35,291 nt of DNA, taken from Streptomyces graminilatus (GTDB lineage Bacteria; Actinomycetota; Actinomycetes; Streptomycetales; Streptomycetaceae). The notes below the pieces were generated by a model, which was not told where the DNA came from, made no database searches, and worked only from the letters and a program-made list of their open reading frames with translations. The DNA is taken from contig NZ_LIQQ01000272.1 in NCBI RefSeq assembly GCF_001418565.1, positions 1 through 35,291 on the forward strand, read 5' to 3'. This document shows, piece by piece, positions 15,024-24,354 of this stretch (the stretch's first letter is position 1; each line of letters begins with the position of its first letter). A program made the position numbers and the translations under genes.

Positions 15024-16124
15024 GTGACCCCAGTACAGACCGAGGTGGCGCAGCGGCGCGGCACGCCCAAGGACTCGGACGGCACGCCGGTCATCTCCGT
15101 GCGCGGCCTGTGGAAGGTGTTCGGGCCGAAGGCCGAGCGGGTGCCGGAGTCGGCGGAGCTGTGCGGGCTCACCCGGCGCGAGCTGATGGACCGGACGGGC
15201 TGCACGGCCGCCGTACGCGACATCGACTTCGAGGTGGCGCCGGGCGAGGTGTTCGTGGTCATGGGCCTGTCCGGGTCCGGCAAGTCGACCCTCGTACGAT
15301 GTCTCACCCGGCTGATCGAACCCACCGCCGGTGAGATCGTCTTCGAGGGCGAGAACATCCGCGACGCCGACGACAAGCGGCTGCGCGAGCTGCGCCGCGA
15401 GAAGTTCTCCATGGTGTTCCAGCACTTCGGGCTGCTGCCGCACCGGAGGGTCGTCGACAACGTCGCCTTCGGTCTTGAGATACGTGGGATGGGGAGGGCC
15501 GAGAGGGTCAAACGGGCCCTGGAAGTAGTCGAGTTGGTCGGGCTCTCCGGGTACGAGAACTCCTACCCCGACCAGTTGTCCGGCGGTATGCAGCAACGTG
15601 TGGGCCTGGCGCGGGCGTTGGCGGGCGATCCGGAGGTTCTCCTCTTCGACGAGCCGTTCTCGGCGCTCGACCCGCTGATCCGCCGCGACATGCAGAACGA
15701 GGTCATCCGGCTGCATCACGAGGTCGGCAAGACGATGGTGTTCATCACCCACGACCTCTCCGAGGCCCTCAAACTCGGCGACCGCATCCTCATCATGCGC
15801 GACGGCAAGATGGTCCAGTGCGGGACAGGGGACGAGCTCGTCGGTGCTCCCGCCGACGACTACGTACGCGAGTTCGTGAAGGACGTGCCGCGCGCCGACG
15901 TTCTCACCCTGCGCTGGATCATGCGCCCACCGACGGACGGCGACGACCTCGGCGGGCCTGAGCTGGGTCCCGATGTCGTGGTGCGGGAGGCCACCCGGGC
16001 CGTCCTCGCCGCCGAGCGGCCGGTCAAGGTCGTCGAGAACGGCAAGCTGATCGGGCTCGTCGGCGACGAGGAGATCCTCGCGGTCGTCGCCGGGCGGGAG
16101 CCGGAAGGTGGCGATGTGCGGTGA
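15024..16124 (+). CDS. Glycine betaine/proline-type ABC transporter ATPase
   Basis: 366 residues. Walker A is GLSGSGKS, the Q-loop [10 protein letters not shown], the signature [15 protein letters not shown], Walker [13 protein letters not shown] and the switch His lies in [10 protein letters not shown]. The ProV/OpuAA-specific insertion with [20 protein letters not shown] precedes Walker A. The C-terminal tail (about residues 285-360) looks like a CBS-type regulatory region, which in OpuA senses ionic strength. GTG start with AAGAGG upstream. It overlaps the permease gene by 4 bases (GTGA). Confidence 0.93.
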   Translation: MTPVQTEVAQRRGTPKDSDGTPVISVRGLWKVFGPKAERVPESAELCGLTRRELMDRTGCTAAVRDIDFEVAPGEVFVVMGLSGSGKSTLVRCLTRLIEPTAGEIVFEGENIRDADDKRLRELRREKFSMVFQHFGLLPHRRVVDNVAFGLEIRGMGRAERVKRALEVVELVGLSGYENSYPDQLSGGMQQRVGLARALAGDPEVLLFDEPFSALDPLIRRDMQNEVIRLHHEVGKTMVFITHDLSEALKLGDRILIMRDGKMVQCGTGDELVGAPADDYVREFVKDVPRADVLTLRWIMRPPTDGDDLGGPELGPDVVVREATRAVLAAERPVKVVENGKLIGLVGDEEILAVVAGREPEGGDVR

Positions 16125-18139
16125 CCGTCGCCATGGAGAAACCTCCGGTACCGGAGCCGCCGCAGCCGGCCGTGCCCGAGAGCGATGGGGCGCCCGTCGC
16201 CGCCGTACGCCGGATCAGCCGGCGCGTGGTGATCGGGGCGATCCTCGTCGTCTGGCTGGTGCTGTTCGCCCTACTGCGCGGCACGAACACCCTGGCGCTC
16301 GCGGCGGCGGACCTCACCGGGCCGCACCGCTGGCTGAACGACCTCAACGATTCGATCGGCGCCAACCGCAACTCCAACCCGCTCTTCCTCTACTTCTTCA
16401 ACGAGATCCGCCTGGTCATCGACACCCTGGTGACCTTCGTCCAGCACCTGATCTCCCAGCCGTCCGACGACCGGCCCCTGCCGCAGATCGGCTGGCTCGG
16501 GGTCGTCGGCATCGCCGGGTTCGTGTCCTGGGCCGTGGGCAACTGGCGGGTGGCGCTGCTGGCCGTCGCCGGGTTCACCTTCTTCGGGCTCCAGGGCCTG
16601 TGGCAGGAGAGCATGGACACCCTGGCGCTGGTCCTGTGCGCGGTGTTCGTGGCGCTGCTGTTCGCGATCCCGCTGGGCGTGTGGGCGGGGCTGTCCGACC
16701 GGGGCAACCGGATCATGACGCCGTTCCTCGACTTCTCGCAGACGATGCCCACCTTCGTCTACCTCGCCCCGCTGACCCTGTTCTTCCTCATCGGCGGCGC
16801 CTCCGCGACCATCACCACCGTCATCTACGCGGCCCCGCCGGCGATACGTATCACCGCGCACGCGATCCGGACGGTGCCGGAGACGACGGTCGAGGCGGCC
16901 GACTCGCTGGGCGCGACCCGCTGGCAGTCACTGCTGAAGGTCCTGCTGCCGATGTCGAAGCGGACCGTGGTGATGGGCGTCAACCAGACCATCATGGCCG
17001 CGCTCGCCATGGTGACCATCGCCGCCCTGATCGACGCGCCCGGCCTCGGCAAGACCGTCATCCAGGCACTCCAGTCGCTGGACGTGGGTACGGCGTTCAA
17101 CGCGGGCCTCGCCATCGTCGTGATGGCCATCGTCCTCGACCGGGTCACGACCGCGGCGAGCGCACGCGCGGAGGCGGCCCGGCGCTCGGGCGGCCGACTC
17201 CGCGCCATGCGGCGCCAGTTGGTGGTGGCCGGGGCGGCGGTCACGGCCGTCCTCGTCTACCTGTCGCACACCTACGTATGGGCGGCGGAGTTCCCCGGCG
17301 AGGGCGATGTCGGCAGCTCGGTCGCGAGCGGCGCCGACACGGCGAGCACCTGGGTGCAGGACAACCTGTCGGGGATCACCAACGCGTTCCGCGACGCGAT
17401 CACCAATGGCCTGCTCAATCCCTTCCAGACGCTGCTGACCGACTCGCCGTGGTGGCTCGTGGGAGTGGTCCTGGTCGGTATCGGCGTGGTGCTGGGCGGC
17501 TGGCGGGCCGGGGTGACCACGGCCGTGTGCGTCGGCCTGCTGGTCGCCACGGGCGTCTGGTCGGACAGCATGACGACACTGGCGTCCACGCTCGTCGCCA
17601 CGGTCATGACGATGCTGCTGGCGGTGGTCGTGGGCGTGTGGATGGGGCGCAGTACGGTTGCCGACCGGCTGATCCGGCCCACGTTGGACGCGGCGCAGGT
17701 CATGCCGCCGTTCGTCTACCTCGTACCGTTCCTCGCGCTGTTCGGCGCGACCCGCTTCACGGCGATCGTCGCGGCCATCGTGTACGCGGCCCCCGTCGCC
17801 ATGAAGATCATCGCGGACGGGATACGGAACGTGCCGGAGACCACCGTGGAGGCGGCCACCTCCGCCGGGTGCGACACCTGGCAGATCATCACCAAGGTCC
17901 AGCTGCCGATGGCACGCGGAGCTCTGACCCTGGCCACCAACCAGGGCCTGATCTACGTGCTGTCGATGGTTGTTGTGGGCGGCCTGGTAGGCGCGGGCGC
18001 CCTCGGCTACGACGTCGTGGCCGGTTTTTCGCAGGGACAGCTGTACGGGAAGGGGCTGGCAGCGGGGCTGGCCATTGTCCTTCTCGGAGTCATGTTCGAC
18101 CGGATCACTCAGGCAGCGGCGCGGCGTACCAGCGCGTAA
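16121..18139 (+). CDS. Betaine-type ABC permease with two fused membrane domains
   Basis: 672 residues, about twice the usual ProW/OpuAB length. Two complete permease halves are visible, each with its own cytoplasmic EAA-type loop: [20 protein letters not shown] in the first and [20 protein letters not shown] in the second, each preceded by a PTFVYLAPL or PPFVYLVPF segment. Between them is a longer, partly hydrophilic stretch with [19 protein letters not shown] single chain could therefore supply both transmembrane subunits to the ATPase. GTG start overlaps the ATPase stop; the binding protein gene starts 12 bp after its stop. Confidence 0.92.
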   Translation: MTVAMEKPPVPEPPQPAVPESDGAPVAAVRRISRRVVIGAILVVWLVLFALLRGTNTLALAAADLTGPHRWLNDLNDSIGANRNSNPLFLYFFNEIRLVIDTLVTFVQHLISQPSDDRPLPQIGWLGVVGIAGFVSWAVGNWRVALLAVAGFTFFGLQGLWQESMDTLALVLCAVFVALLFAIPLGVWAGLSDRGNRIMTPFLDFSQTMPTFVYLAPLTLFFLIGGASATITTVIYAAPPAIRITAHAIRTVPETTVEAADSLGATRWQSLLKVLLPMSKRTVVMGVNQTIMAALAMVTIAALIDAPGLGKTVIQALQSLDVGTAFNAGLAIVVMAIVLDRVTTAASARAEAARRSGGRLRAMRRQLVVAGAAVTAVLVYLSHTYVWAAEFPGEGDVGSSVASGADTASTWVQDNLSGITNAFRDAITNGLLNPFQTLLTDSPWWLVGVVLVGIGVVLGGWRAGVTTAVCVGLLVATGVWSDSMTTLASTLVATVMTMLLAVVVGVWMGRSTVADRLIRPTLDAAQVMPPFVYLVPFLALFGATRFTAIVAAIVYAAPVAMKIIADGIRNVPETTVEAATSAGCDTWQIITKVQLPMARGALTLATNQGLIYVLSMVVVGGLVGAGALGYDVVAGFSQGQLYGKGLAAGLAIVLLGVMFDRITQAAARRTSA

Positions 18140-18151
18140 GGAGCTACCACC

Positions 18152-19147
18152 ATGGCAAGGCAAGCAGCAGCAAAGTGGAGAACCGGCGCGGCCGGCACGG
18201 CCATCCTCGCCCTCACCCTCACCACCCTCACCGCCTGCGGCGGCGCGAAGGTCGGCGAGGCGTCCTCGGGCTCCGACACCTCTTCCGGGTCTTCGGGCGG
18301 CAAGTGCGGCACGTTCAACCTCGCGGTCAACCCGTGGGTGGGCTACGAGGCGAACGCGGCCGTGGTCGCGTACGTAGCTGAGCACAACCTCGGCTGCAAG
18401 GTCACCAAGAAGGACCTCAAGGAAGAGATCGCCTGGCAGGGCTTCGGGACGGGCGAGGTCGACGCCGTCATCGAGAACTGGGGCCACGACGACCTGCGGA
18501 AGAAGTACATCACCGACCAGAAGACGGCAGTCGAGGCCGGCCCGACCGGCAACGAAGGCCTGATCGGCTGGTACGTACCGCCGTGGCTGGCGAAGGCCCA
18601 CCCGGACATCACCGACTGGAACAACCTCGACAAGTACGCGGCGAAGTTCAAGACCTCCGAGTCGGGCGGCAAGGGCCAACTCCTCGACGGTGACCCCTCG
18701 TTCGTCACGAACGACGAGGCGCTGGTGAAGAACCTGAAGCTGGACTTCAAGGTGGTGTACGCGGGCAGCGAGACCGCCCTCATCCAGGCCTTCCGCAAGG
18801 CGGAGAAGAACAAGGAATGGGTGATCGGCTACTTCTACGAGCCCCAGTGGTTCATGTCCGAGGTGCCGCTGGTCAAGGTCAAGCTGCCTGAATACAAGGC
18901 GGGTTGCGACGCCGACGCGGAGAAGATCGCCTGCGACTACCCGGTCTACAAGCTCGACAAGATCGTCAGCGCGAAGTTCGCCAAGTCGGGCAGCCCCGCC
19001 TACAACCTGGTCAAGAACTTCACGTGGACGAACGACGACCAGAACGTGGTGGCCAAGTACATCGCCGAGGACAAGATGACGCCGGAGGCGGCGGCGAAGA
19101 AGTGGGTGGAGGCGAACAAGGCGAAGGTCGACGCCTGGACCAAGTAG
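18152..19147 (+). CDS. Betaine-type substrate-binding lipoprotein
   Basis: 331 residues. A lipoprotein signal ends in the lipobox LTAC (LTTLTACGG), followed by a Ser/Gly linker and a type II periplasmic-binding fold of the ProX/OpuAC family. Aromatic residues that could form a cation box for a quaternary amine are visible in NPWVGYEAN, IENWGHDDL, GWYVPPWLAK and YFYEPQWF. The ATG is preceded by AAGGAG. It is the last gene of the betB-ABC operon, before a 12-bp-stem hairpin. Whether it prefers choline, glycine betaine or carnitine cannot be read from the sequence. Confidence 0.93.
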   Translation: MARQAAAKWRTGAAGTAILALTLTTLTACGGAKVGEASSGSDTSSGSSGGKCGTFNLAVNPWVGYEANAAVVAYVAEHNLGCKVTKKDLKEEIAWQGFGTGEVDAVIENWGHDDLRKKYITDQKTAVEAGPTGNEGLIGWYVPPWLAKAHPDITDWNNLDKYAAKFKTSESGGKGQLLDGDPSFVTNDEALVKNLKLDFKVVYAGSETALIQAFRKAEKNKEWVIGYFYEPQWFMSEVPLVKVKLPEYKAGCDADAEKIACDYPVYKLDKIVSAKFAKSGSPAYNLVKNFTWTNDDQNVVAKYIAEDKMTPEAAAKKWVEANKAKVDAWTK

Positions 19148-19167
19148 TACCTGGAGTGTCCCAGGGT

Positions 19168-19219
19168 GCCCGTGGCGGGGCTGCCGCAGCTCGAAGGCTG
19201 CCGCAGTCCCGCCACGGGC
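19168..19219 (+). terminator. Hairpin after the betaine transporter operon
   Basis: 12-bp stem (19168-19179 with 19208-19219). The loop contains a direct repeat of GCTGCCGCAG. No T-run follows. It lies between convergent genes and may stop both. Confidence 0.6.
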
Positions 19220-19247
19220 TGCCGTGCTGACCTCGGCGGGAGTGGTG

Positions 19248-19745
19248 TTACTCGCCCACGACGCCCGAGGCGGCGATGACGATCTTCGCGCGGGTGGCAC
19301 CGGACTGGGAGCCCAGGGACTCGATCCGCGTGACCAGGTCCTGGCCCTCGACGACCTCGCCGAAGACGACGTGCTTGCCGTCGAGCCACGGGGTGAGAAC
19401 CGTGGTGATGAAGAACTGCGAGCCGTTGGTGTTCCGGCCGGCGTTCGCCATGGACAGCAGGAACGGCTTGTCGTGCTTGAGCTGGAAGTTCTCGTCGGCG
19501 AACTTCTCGCCGTAGATGCTCTTGCCGCCCGTGCCGTCGCCACGGGTGAAGTCGCCACCCTGGAGCATGAACTGCGGGATGACTCGGTGGAAGCCGGAGC
19601 CCTCGTACCCGAAGCCGTTCTGGCCGGTGGCCAGCTCACGGAAGTTCCGCGTCGTCTGGGGGACGACGTCGTCGTACAGCTTGAAGACGATGCGGCCCGC
19701 GGCGTCGCCGTCAATGGTGATGTCGAAGAATACGTTGGTAGACAT
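19248..19745 (-). CDS. Cyclophilin-type peptidyl-prolyl cis-trans isomerase
   Basis: 165 residues, a minimal cytoplasmic cyclophilin with no signal peptide. Active-site segments are plain: [16 protein letters not shown] (catalytic Arg, Phe, Gln), [17 protein letters not shown] and the C-terminal [12 protein letters not shown] with the binding His. It catalyses proline isomerisation during folding. It stands alone here, convergent with the betaine operon. Confidence 0.95.
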   Translation of the reverse strand: MSTNVFFDITIDGDAAGRIVFKLYDDVVPQTTRNFRELATGQNGFGYEGSGFHRVIPQFMLQGGDFTRGDGTGGKSIYGEKFADENFQLKHDKPFLLSMANAGRNTNGSQFFITTVLTPWLDGKHVVFGEVVEGQDLVTRIESLGSQSGATRAKIVIAASGVVGE

Positions 19746-19842
19746 ATGGGTATCCTGTCACGCCCCTGGGCGCATCGCCGGGGAGCCCTCCCTTATGCCG
19801 CGCCGACAACAACCCCTGAAAACTGCCCAGCACTCGGAACGG

Positions 19843-19858
19843 ACACCGTTGCAGTACT
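19843..19858 (+). repeat. 16-bp direct repeat, copy 1
   Basis: ACACCGTTGCAGTACT occurs here and again at 27762-27777, same orientation, in both cases downstream of a minus-strand gene (lectin protein and tgmC). A chance match of this length in 35 kb cannot be excluded. Confidence 0.5.
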
Positions 19859-19878
19859 GGTTGCCGTCGCGCACATGT

Positions 19879-19910
19879 TCGTGGCCGACGGCATGCGCCG
19901 TCGGCCACGA
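19879..19910 (-). terminator. Terminator hairpin of the beta-helix/lectin gene
   Basis: Perfect 14-bp stem, 19879-19892 with 19897-19910, and a 4-nt ATGC loop. It begins 30 bp after the stop at 19940. Confidence 0.75.
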
Positions 19911-19939
19911 GGTCAGTGTCTGTCAGCCGGTGCTGTGGT

Positions 19940-22351
19940 TCAGCCCAGGTTCCACTGCTGGTTCGGGCTTCCGAGGCAGGTCCAGAGCTGGAGCTTGGTG
20001 CCGTTGGCGGTGCCGTTGTTGCTCACGTCGAGGCACAGGCCGGAGAACACGTTCTTGATGGTGCCGTCCGGGTTGAGCGTCCACTGCTGGTTGACCGCGC
20101 CGGTGCAGGTCCAGATCTGGGCCGCGGTGCCGTTGGTGGTGCCCCATCCGGCGTCGTCCAGGCACATCTGGCTGCCGCCGCTGAACAGGGTGATCTGGCC
20201 GGCCGAGTTGTGCGTCCAGGTCTGGTTCGTCCCTCCGCCGCAGTCCCAGATCTGCTGCTGGGTGCCGGGTGTGGTGCTCCAGTTGTTGTCGTCCATGCAC
20301 TTGTTCGCGCCGACCGCGCGGATCGCGGCGGTTCCGATGCCGTTGTTGGTGATGAGGCCGGCCTGCGAGATGACCTCCTGTGCTCCGGCGGGCCAGTTGT
20401 AGCCGCTGACCGAGACGTTGCCGGTCAGGACGTTGTTGTGCCCGTCGCCGGTGGTGACGGCTGTGCCCGCCCCCGCGTTGTACCAGTTGTTGGCGAAGGT
20501 GTTGTCCTTGGTGTTGTTGTTGAAGTTGGCGTTGGCGAACGCCCAGGCGTTGGTGTCCTGCAGGACGTTGTTCTGGAGGGTGACGTAGCGGGAGCCTTCG
20601 TCGAGGTAGAGCCCGACGGTCGTGTGGTTGTTGAAGACGTAGTTGTCGGCGATGAAGCCGCCGGGGTTCGCGGACAGGTTGTAGATGCTGCCGCCGTCGT
20701 GGAAGATCTTCTTCGTGTCGTGGACCTTGTTGTAGGTCACGATGTTGTTGTTCAGCGTGGTCGGTGTGGTGTAGGTGGGCTGGAAGTTGTAGGTGCCGCG
20801 GTTGACGTAGTCCTGGCTGCCGCCCGGGTCGTTGACGCCCCAGCCCCAGCCGATGTCGATGCCGTCGTAGCCGAGGTTCGAGACCTCGTTGTGGGTGATG
20901 ACGGCGTGCGAGACGTAGGTGGACAGGATGCCGGGCATGTCCTTGTAGTCCTGCGCGACGTTGTCCACCAGGTTGTTGTTGATCGTGATGTTCTGGTTGG
21001 TCATCGCGGAGTTGGACGGGTGGTGCGCGTCGGGCTGGACTCCGCCGACGACGATGCCGCTGCCGGCGTCGTTCGTGAAGGTGTTGCCGCTGACGGTGAC
21101 GTTCGAGGCGCCGAGGCCGACGCCGGAGGCGTGGGCGTTCGCGTCCTCGCCGATGCCGAGGCCGACCTGGCCGAGGTTGGTGAAGGTGTTGCCGCTGAAG
21201 GTGATCCCGCTCGCGGCGGAGACCTGGACCGCCGCGGGGGCCATGCCCCAGCTGTTCCGGGTGGATTCGAAGGCCTGGCAGCCGCTGTTGCAGGAGGTCA
21301 GGAAGTCCGAGGGCTCGTTGGAGTAGGTCTGGTTGAGGAAGGTGCCGGTCTGCTGGTCCGCGTAGCCGATGTTGCTGCTGGGGGCCAGCCAGGTGCTGTG
21401 CTGGAAGCTGATGCCCTGGAACGCGAGGTTGCGCACGGGGTTGCTGTAGCTGCCGCTGATGTTCAGGAGCGAGGTCAGCTTGGGCAGTTCGACGTCGTGG
21501 ACGGCGGGGTTCCAGCCGGCCGGCGCCTTGTAGAAGAGCGTGCCGGCGGTCGGGTCGAGGTACCACTGCCCGGCCGTGTTGAGGAACGCGTACGCGTTCT
21601 CCAGCTGGAGGCCCCCTCCGGCGAAGGGGTTCGCAATGGTGTCGTAGCCCCAGTTGTTGTTCTTCCAGGCCGGCTGCTGCATGGTGATGGTCGTGCCGCT
21701 GATGCCCTGCACCGGCGAGAAGCGGTCGGTGAAGGAGTTCTGGGACTCGAGTTCCATCCGGTTCAGCTGCGGCAGACCGGCTATCCAGTTCAGGTTGGGG
21801 TTCTGGATCGTCATACCGGTGCTGGTGAAGGCGACGTCGTTGCGCGAGATGGTCATCGCGGAGCGCGGCGCCGGCGCGCCGTCGACGTAGAGCTGCCGCG
21901 AGTCGACGCCGGCGGGGACCGACGCGGAGTAGATGTTGCTGCCCGCGTTCTGCAGGGTCCAGCCGGTCACCTGCTGGCCGCCGGAGATCACCGGGGACTG
22001 GCCCGGGGCGGCCTGCCAGCTGACGATGTGTCCGTTCGTGCCCGAGTCCGCGCTGGTGAGGCTCAGGGGTGAGCTCAGGCGGTAGGTTCCGCCGGCGAGC
22101 TGCACGACGATGTCGCCGCTCATGTTGCCGTTGATGGCTTCGACGGACGTCTTCGCCTGGGTCAGGGAGCAGGGTGCGGCCGAACTGCACGCCGTGCCGG
22201 AGCCGGTGGGGGAGACGAAGATGGTGGCGGAGACGGAGGCGTGGGCCGCCGTCGGGGCGACGAACGCGGCAGAGACCAGGAGGCCTGTCGCTGCCGCGAT
22301 CTTCGCGGTCAGGCGTCTGCCGACCCGTCTCCGGTAGGGGTGTGACGACAC
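19940..22351 (-). CDS. Secreted right-handed beta-helix protein with C-terminal ricin-B lectin domain
   Basis: 803 residues. A signal peptide with a twin-Arg-like basic start (RRRVGRR, hydrophobic core, cleavage near TAAHA) precedes a segment with FVSPTGSGTACSSAAPCSL, a motif common at the head of parallel beta-helix carbohydrate-active proteins. The middle shows many Asn/Val-rich turns (SNVTVSGNTFTN, NITINNNLVDN, ADNYVFNNHT) typical of right-handed beta-helix coils. The last 125 residues have three ricin-type QxW repeats (QQIWDC, AQIWTC, LQLWTC each with NQ.W partners). It is probably an extracellular glycan lyase or hydrolase with a sugar-binding domain; the substrate is unknown. Confidence 0.92.
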   Translation of the reverse strand: MSSHPYRRRVGRRLTAKIAAATGLLVSAAFVAPTAAHASVSATIFVSPTGSGTACSSAAPCSLTQAKTSVEAINGNMSGDIVVQLAGGTYRLSSPLSLTSADSGTNGHIVSWQAAPGQSPVISGGQQVTGWTLQNAGSNIYSASVPAGVDSRQLYVDGAPAPRSAMTISRNDVAFTSTGMTIQNPNLNWIAGLPQLNRMELESQNSFTDRFSPVQGISGTTITMQQPAWKNNNWGYDTIANPFAGGGLQLENAYAFLNTAGQWYLDPTAGTLFYKAPAGWNPAVHDVELPKLTSLLNISGSYSNPVRNLAFQGISFQHSTWLAPSSNIGYADQQTGTFLNQTYSNEPSDFLTSCNSGCQAFESTRNSWGMAPAAVQVSAASGITFSGNTFTNLGQVGLGIGEDANAHASGVGLGASNVTVSGNTFTNDAGSGIVVGGVQPDAHHPSNSAMTNQNITINNNLVDNVAQDYKDMPGILSTYVSHAVITHNEVSNLGYDGIDIGWGWGVNDPGGSQDYVNRGTYNFQPTYTTPTTLNNNIVTYNKVHDTKKIFHDGGSIYNLSANPGGFIADNYVFNNHTTVGLYLDEGSRYVTLQNNVLQDTNAWAFANANFNNNTKDNTFANNWYNAGAGTAVTTGDGHNNVLTGNVSVSGYNWPAGAQEVISQAGLITNNGIGTAAIRAVGANKCMDDNNWSTTPGTQQQIWDCGGGTNQTWTHNSAGQITLFSGGSQMCLDDAGWGTTNGTAAQIWTCTGAVNQQWTLNPDGTIKNVFSGLCLDVSNNGTANGTKLQLWTCLGSPNQQWNLG

Positions 22352-22558
22352 TGTCTGTTCCCTTCGCTGACATTTCCTTCAGCGCCCTCCCGAGGGCACT
22401 GTGGAGCTGGAGCACCGCCGGCCGGTCGCGGCGCGGCGGGGACTGGGTGACGCGGATGCGCCTGGCCTTCACAGGCTCAGGGCTGCGCCGTTTCGTTCAG
22501 GTGCCGGATCTCGGGCGCCTCGGACCAGCGGCGGTCCTGGGGGCGTCCGGCCAGGGCT

Positions 22559-22594
22559 CCTGGCGGGGGTACTGGCGGGGGTACTGGCAGGGGT
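22559..22594. repeat. 12-bp minisatellite inside the decayed locus
   Basis: On the minus strand the unit is CAGTACCCCCGC, about two and a half copies. It shares its length and its first seven bases (CAGTACC) with the minisatellite at 1176-1270. Confidence 0.7.
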
Positions 22595-22719
22595 CGGTGA
22601 AGGTCCACCGACGCTGCGTTTCGCGGGCGGTCTTGATGGAGGCGAGGTCGGCGGCGTCGAAGTCGTCGCGGTGGTACATCGCTTGCGACCACTGGCTCCT
22701 GGCGTCCGGCTTCGGCTTG

Positions 22720-22770
22720 CCGAGGTGGTCGAGGTGGTCGAGGTGGTTGGGGTAGTCGGGGTGGTCGAGG
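22720..22770. repeat. 9-bp GAGGTGGTC-type repeat
   Basis: Three near-exact GAGGTGGTC units followed by degenerate ones (GGGGTAGTC, GGGGTGGTC). It encodes the extra His/Asp/Leu/Pro residues that interrupt the amidohydrolase remnant on the minus strand. Confidence 0.75.
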
Positions 22771-23236
22771 ACGATCGCGGTGTGCGGGCAGGCAGCCGGC
22801 TGCCCCAGCTAGGGCAATTGGTATTGGCGGACGCGTGCGTCGAAGGGGAGGCCTGCCTCGCCGATCAGCTGGATGCCCTCGCGGAGATGCGAGTGCTCGC
22901 TAAAGCCGGGTGCCTCGTCCTGGAGAAGCCGGACGGTCCGCCCGCCGTGGCTCCGCCCGTACCCCTGGCACCGGCGGTCGCGGTGCCAAGAGCGAGAGTG
23001 ACCACGGCGGTGGCGAGAGCGGCGCGTGCCCGGCCGCTCTTCGCTCCGCTCGCGTCGGCTCCTCGGGATGTGCGTGTCATGGGGGACTCCATTGTCTCGG
23101 GTGCACGCGTTTCCGACCGGATGGACGGGCTGTAGATCGAAATATGTATGACTCAATACGCGCCCGCTGTTTCCTGCCGCGGAGGTGGCTCGAACCGGCC
23201 GGCAGGCCAGCGGGTCTCCGTGATGTGACATAAGAG

Positions 23237-23250
23237 CTGGTAGATACCAG
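23237..23250. promoter_or_regulatory. Candidate FadR/GntR-type operator
   Basis: CTGGTA-GA-TACCAG is a perfect palindrome; TGGT/ACCA half-sites are usual for FadR-subfamily GntR regulators. It lies in the 373-bp space between the decayed amidohydrolase start and the GntR gene. The rest of that space, partly AT-rich around 23140-23160, shows nothing else I can name. Confidence 0.45.
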
Positions 23251-23453
23251 GCGGGTCAAGAGGGTCAGCGGCCCGCTCGGTAAAGTTACGGCTATGTTTC
23301 TTCGGCTCCTGGCGTCGCCTTGGGCGGGAGGAGGTTGACCGTCTCGCCAGAATGAGTCGTACTTATCCAGGAACTCCAGGTGGAGGGTATGCACTTGCGC
23401 AGCGGAGTTAATCGGTCATGCTGTGCGTGGCCCTAACGAAGGAGGAGCACCTG

Positions 23454-24248
23454 GTGGACGGCGCGTCAGCAGGGATGGCATCGGACGCGGGACCGGGCGC
23501 CCCGGCAGAGAACGGCGCCGCATACCGGCCCGGTTACGAAGTCGTCGCGGAGCAGATCCTCAAGCTCATCGCCGAGAGGCAGCTGCAACCGGGCGACCGG
23601 ATGCCGACGGAGAACGAGCTGGCCTCGTCGCTGGGCGCCAGCAGGAGCGTCGTGCGCGAGGCAGTGAAGATCCTCTCGGCGATCGGCCGGGTCAGCGTCC
23701 AGAAGGGGCGCGGACTCTACGTCGCGGACGATGAGGGCATGCTCGGCTCCTCGCCCTGGGGCGGATCCTTCATGCCGACGGACCTCGACCAGATCTTCAT
23801 GCTCTTCGAGTTCCGCCGCGTGCAGGAGACGGCCACAAGCCGGCTCGCCGCGACCCGTGCCACCCCGGCGGAGCTGCGGGTGATCAAGGAGGCCATGGAT
23901 CTGTGCCGGGAGGGGCATGAGACGGGCCGTGACGCGCTCTTCGGCCAGGGCGACGACGCGTTCCACCTCGGTATCGCCGAAGCCTCGCACAACCCCTTCC
24001 TCGTCGCCGCCGTCCACGAGGCCCGGCGGCTGCAGCGGCAGTCCCACACCATCGGCATGCACGGGGCGGTCGGCGACCACGCCAGGGACGCGGTCGCGGA
24101 GCACGCCGCCATCTACGGCGCGATCAGCGCCGGCGACCCGGACGCCGCGGCGGAGGCGGCCGGCGTTCACCTGGACAAGACTCTCGAGGACTACCGGCGC
24201 GAGATCCAGCGCCGCATCTTCGGGTCGGGTCCGACCGAGAGCCGTTGA
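23454..24248 (+). CDS. FadR-subfamily GntR transcriptional regulator
   Basis: 264 residues from GTG 23454, chosen for GGAGGAG at 23441-23447. The N-terminal winged helix includes VAEQILKLIAERQLQPGDRMPTE in two halves, ELASSLGASRSVVREAVKIL and the wing around GRVSVQKGRGLYV. The C-terminal FCD domain has the metal/ligand-binding His pattern (DDAFHLGIAEASHNPF, later AVAEHAAIYGAI). Such proteins sense small carboxylates or sugar acids. The adjacent remnant of a sugar-lactone amidohydrolase and the palindrome between them suggest it once controlled a sugar-acid pathway now partly lost. Confidence 0.92.
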   Translation: MDGASAGMASDAGPGAPAENGAAYRPGYEVVAEQILKLIAERQLQPGDRMPTENELASSLGASRSVVREAVKILSAIGRVSVQKGRGLYVADDEGMLGSSPWGGSFMPTDLDQIFMLFEFRRVQETATSRLAATRATPAELRVIKEAMDLCREGHETGRDALFGQGDDAFHLGIAEASHNPFLVAAVHEARRLQRQSHTIGMHGAVGDHARDAVAEHAAIYGAISAGDPDAAAEAAGVHLDKTLEDYRREIQRRIFGSGPTESR

Positions 24249-24354
24249 GCCCTTCAGCGGCGGTGGACCGCTGACGACCTTTACCGGAGTCGGCGCCCGG
24301 ACCCTGACCGCAGGGTCGGCCGACACCGCGCCGCCCGGCGAGGGCGAGGTGCGC

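Larger units (their letters stand above)
22497..23080 (-). pseudogene. Decayed locus: signal-peptide fragment plus amidohydrolase (COG3618-like) remnant
   Basis: ATG 23080 begins an apparent signal peptide (MTRTSRGADASGAKSGRARA, then a hydrophobic stretch). The likeness to amidohydrolases is in another frame from about 22937: TVRLLQDEAPGF, GIQLIGEAGLPFDARVRQYQLP, then an in-frame TAG at 22811-22809, and in the same frame ACPHTAIVLDH and HLGKPKPDA. In intact sugar-lactone amidohydrolases the VLDH and LGKP pieces are contiguous; here about 11 residues made by a repeat expansion separate them. A tail reading MYHRDDFDAADLASIKTARE follows in that frame and I cannot place it. A frameshift, a stop and an insertion make this a pseudogene. 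Confidence 0.6.

Noticed and set aside
16928..19714. A 928-codon minus-strand open frame across the permease, binding protein and cyclophilin
   Set aside because: It is antisense to three clear genes and has low-complexity Arg/Gly/His composition, so it is a GC-rich shadow.
19923..22472. An 849-codon minus-strand frame overlapping the beta-helix/lectin gene
   Set aside because: Its Arg/Pro/His-rich content is typical of a shifted frame; the signal peptide and QxW repeats are in the other frame.
22401..23135. A 244-codon plus-strand frame over the decayed amidohydrolase
   Set aside because: Its Val-Val-Glu repeats come from the 9-bp repeat; the amidohydrolase-like residues are on the opposite strand.
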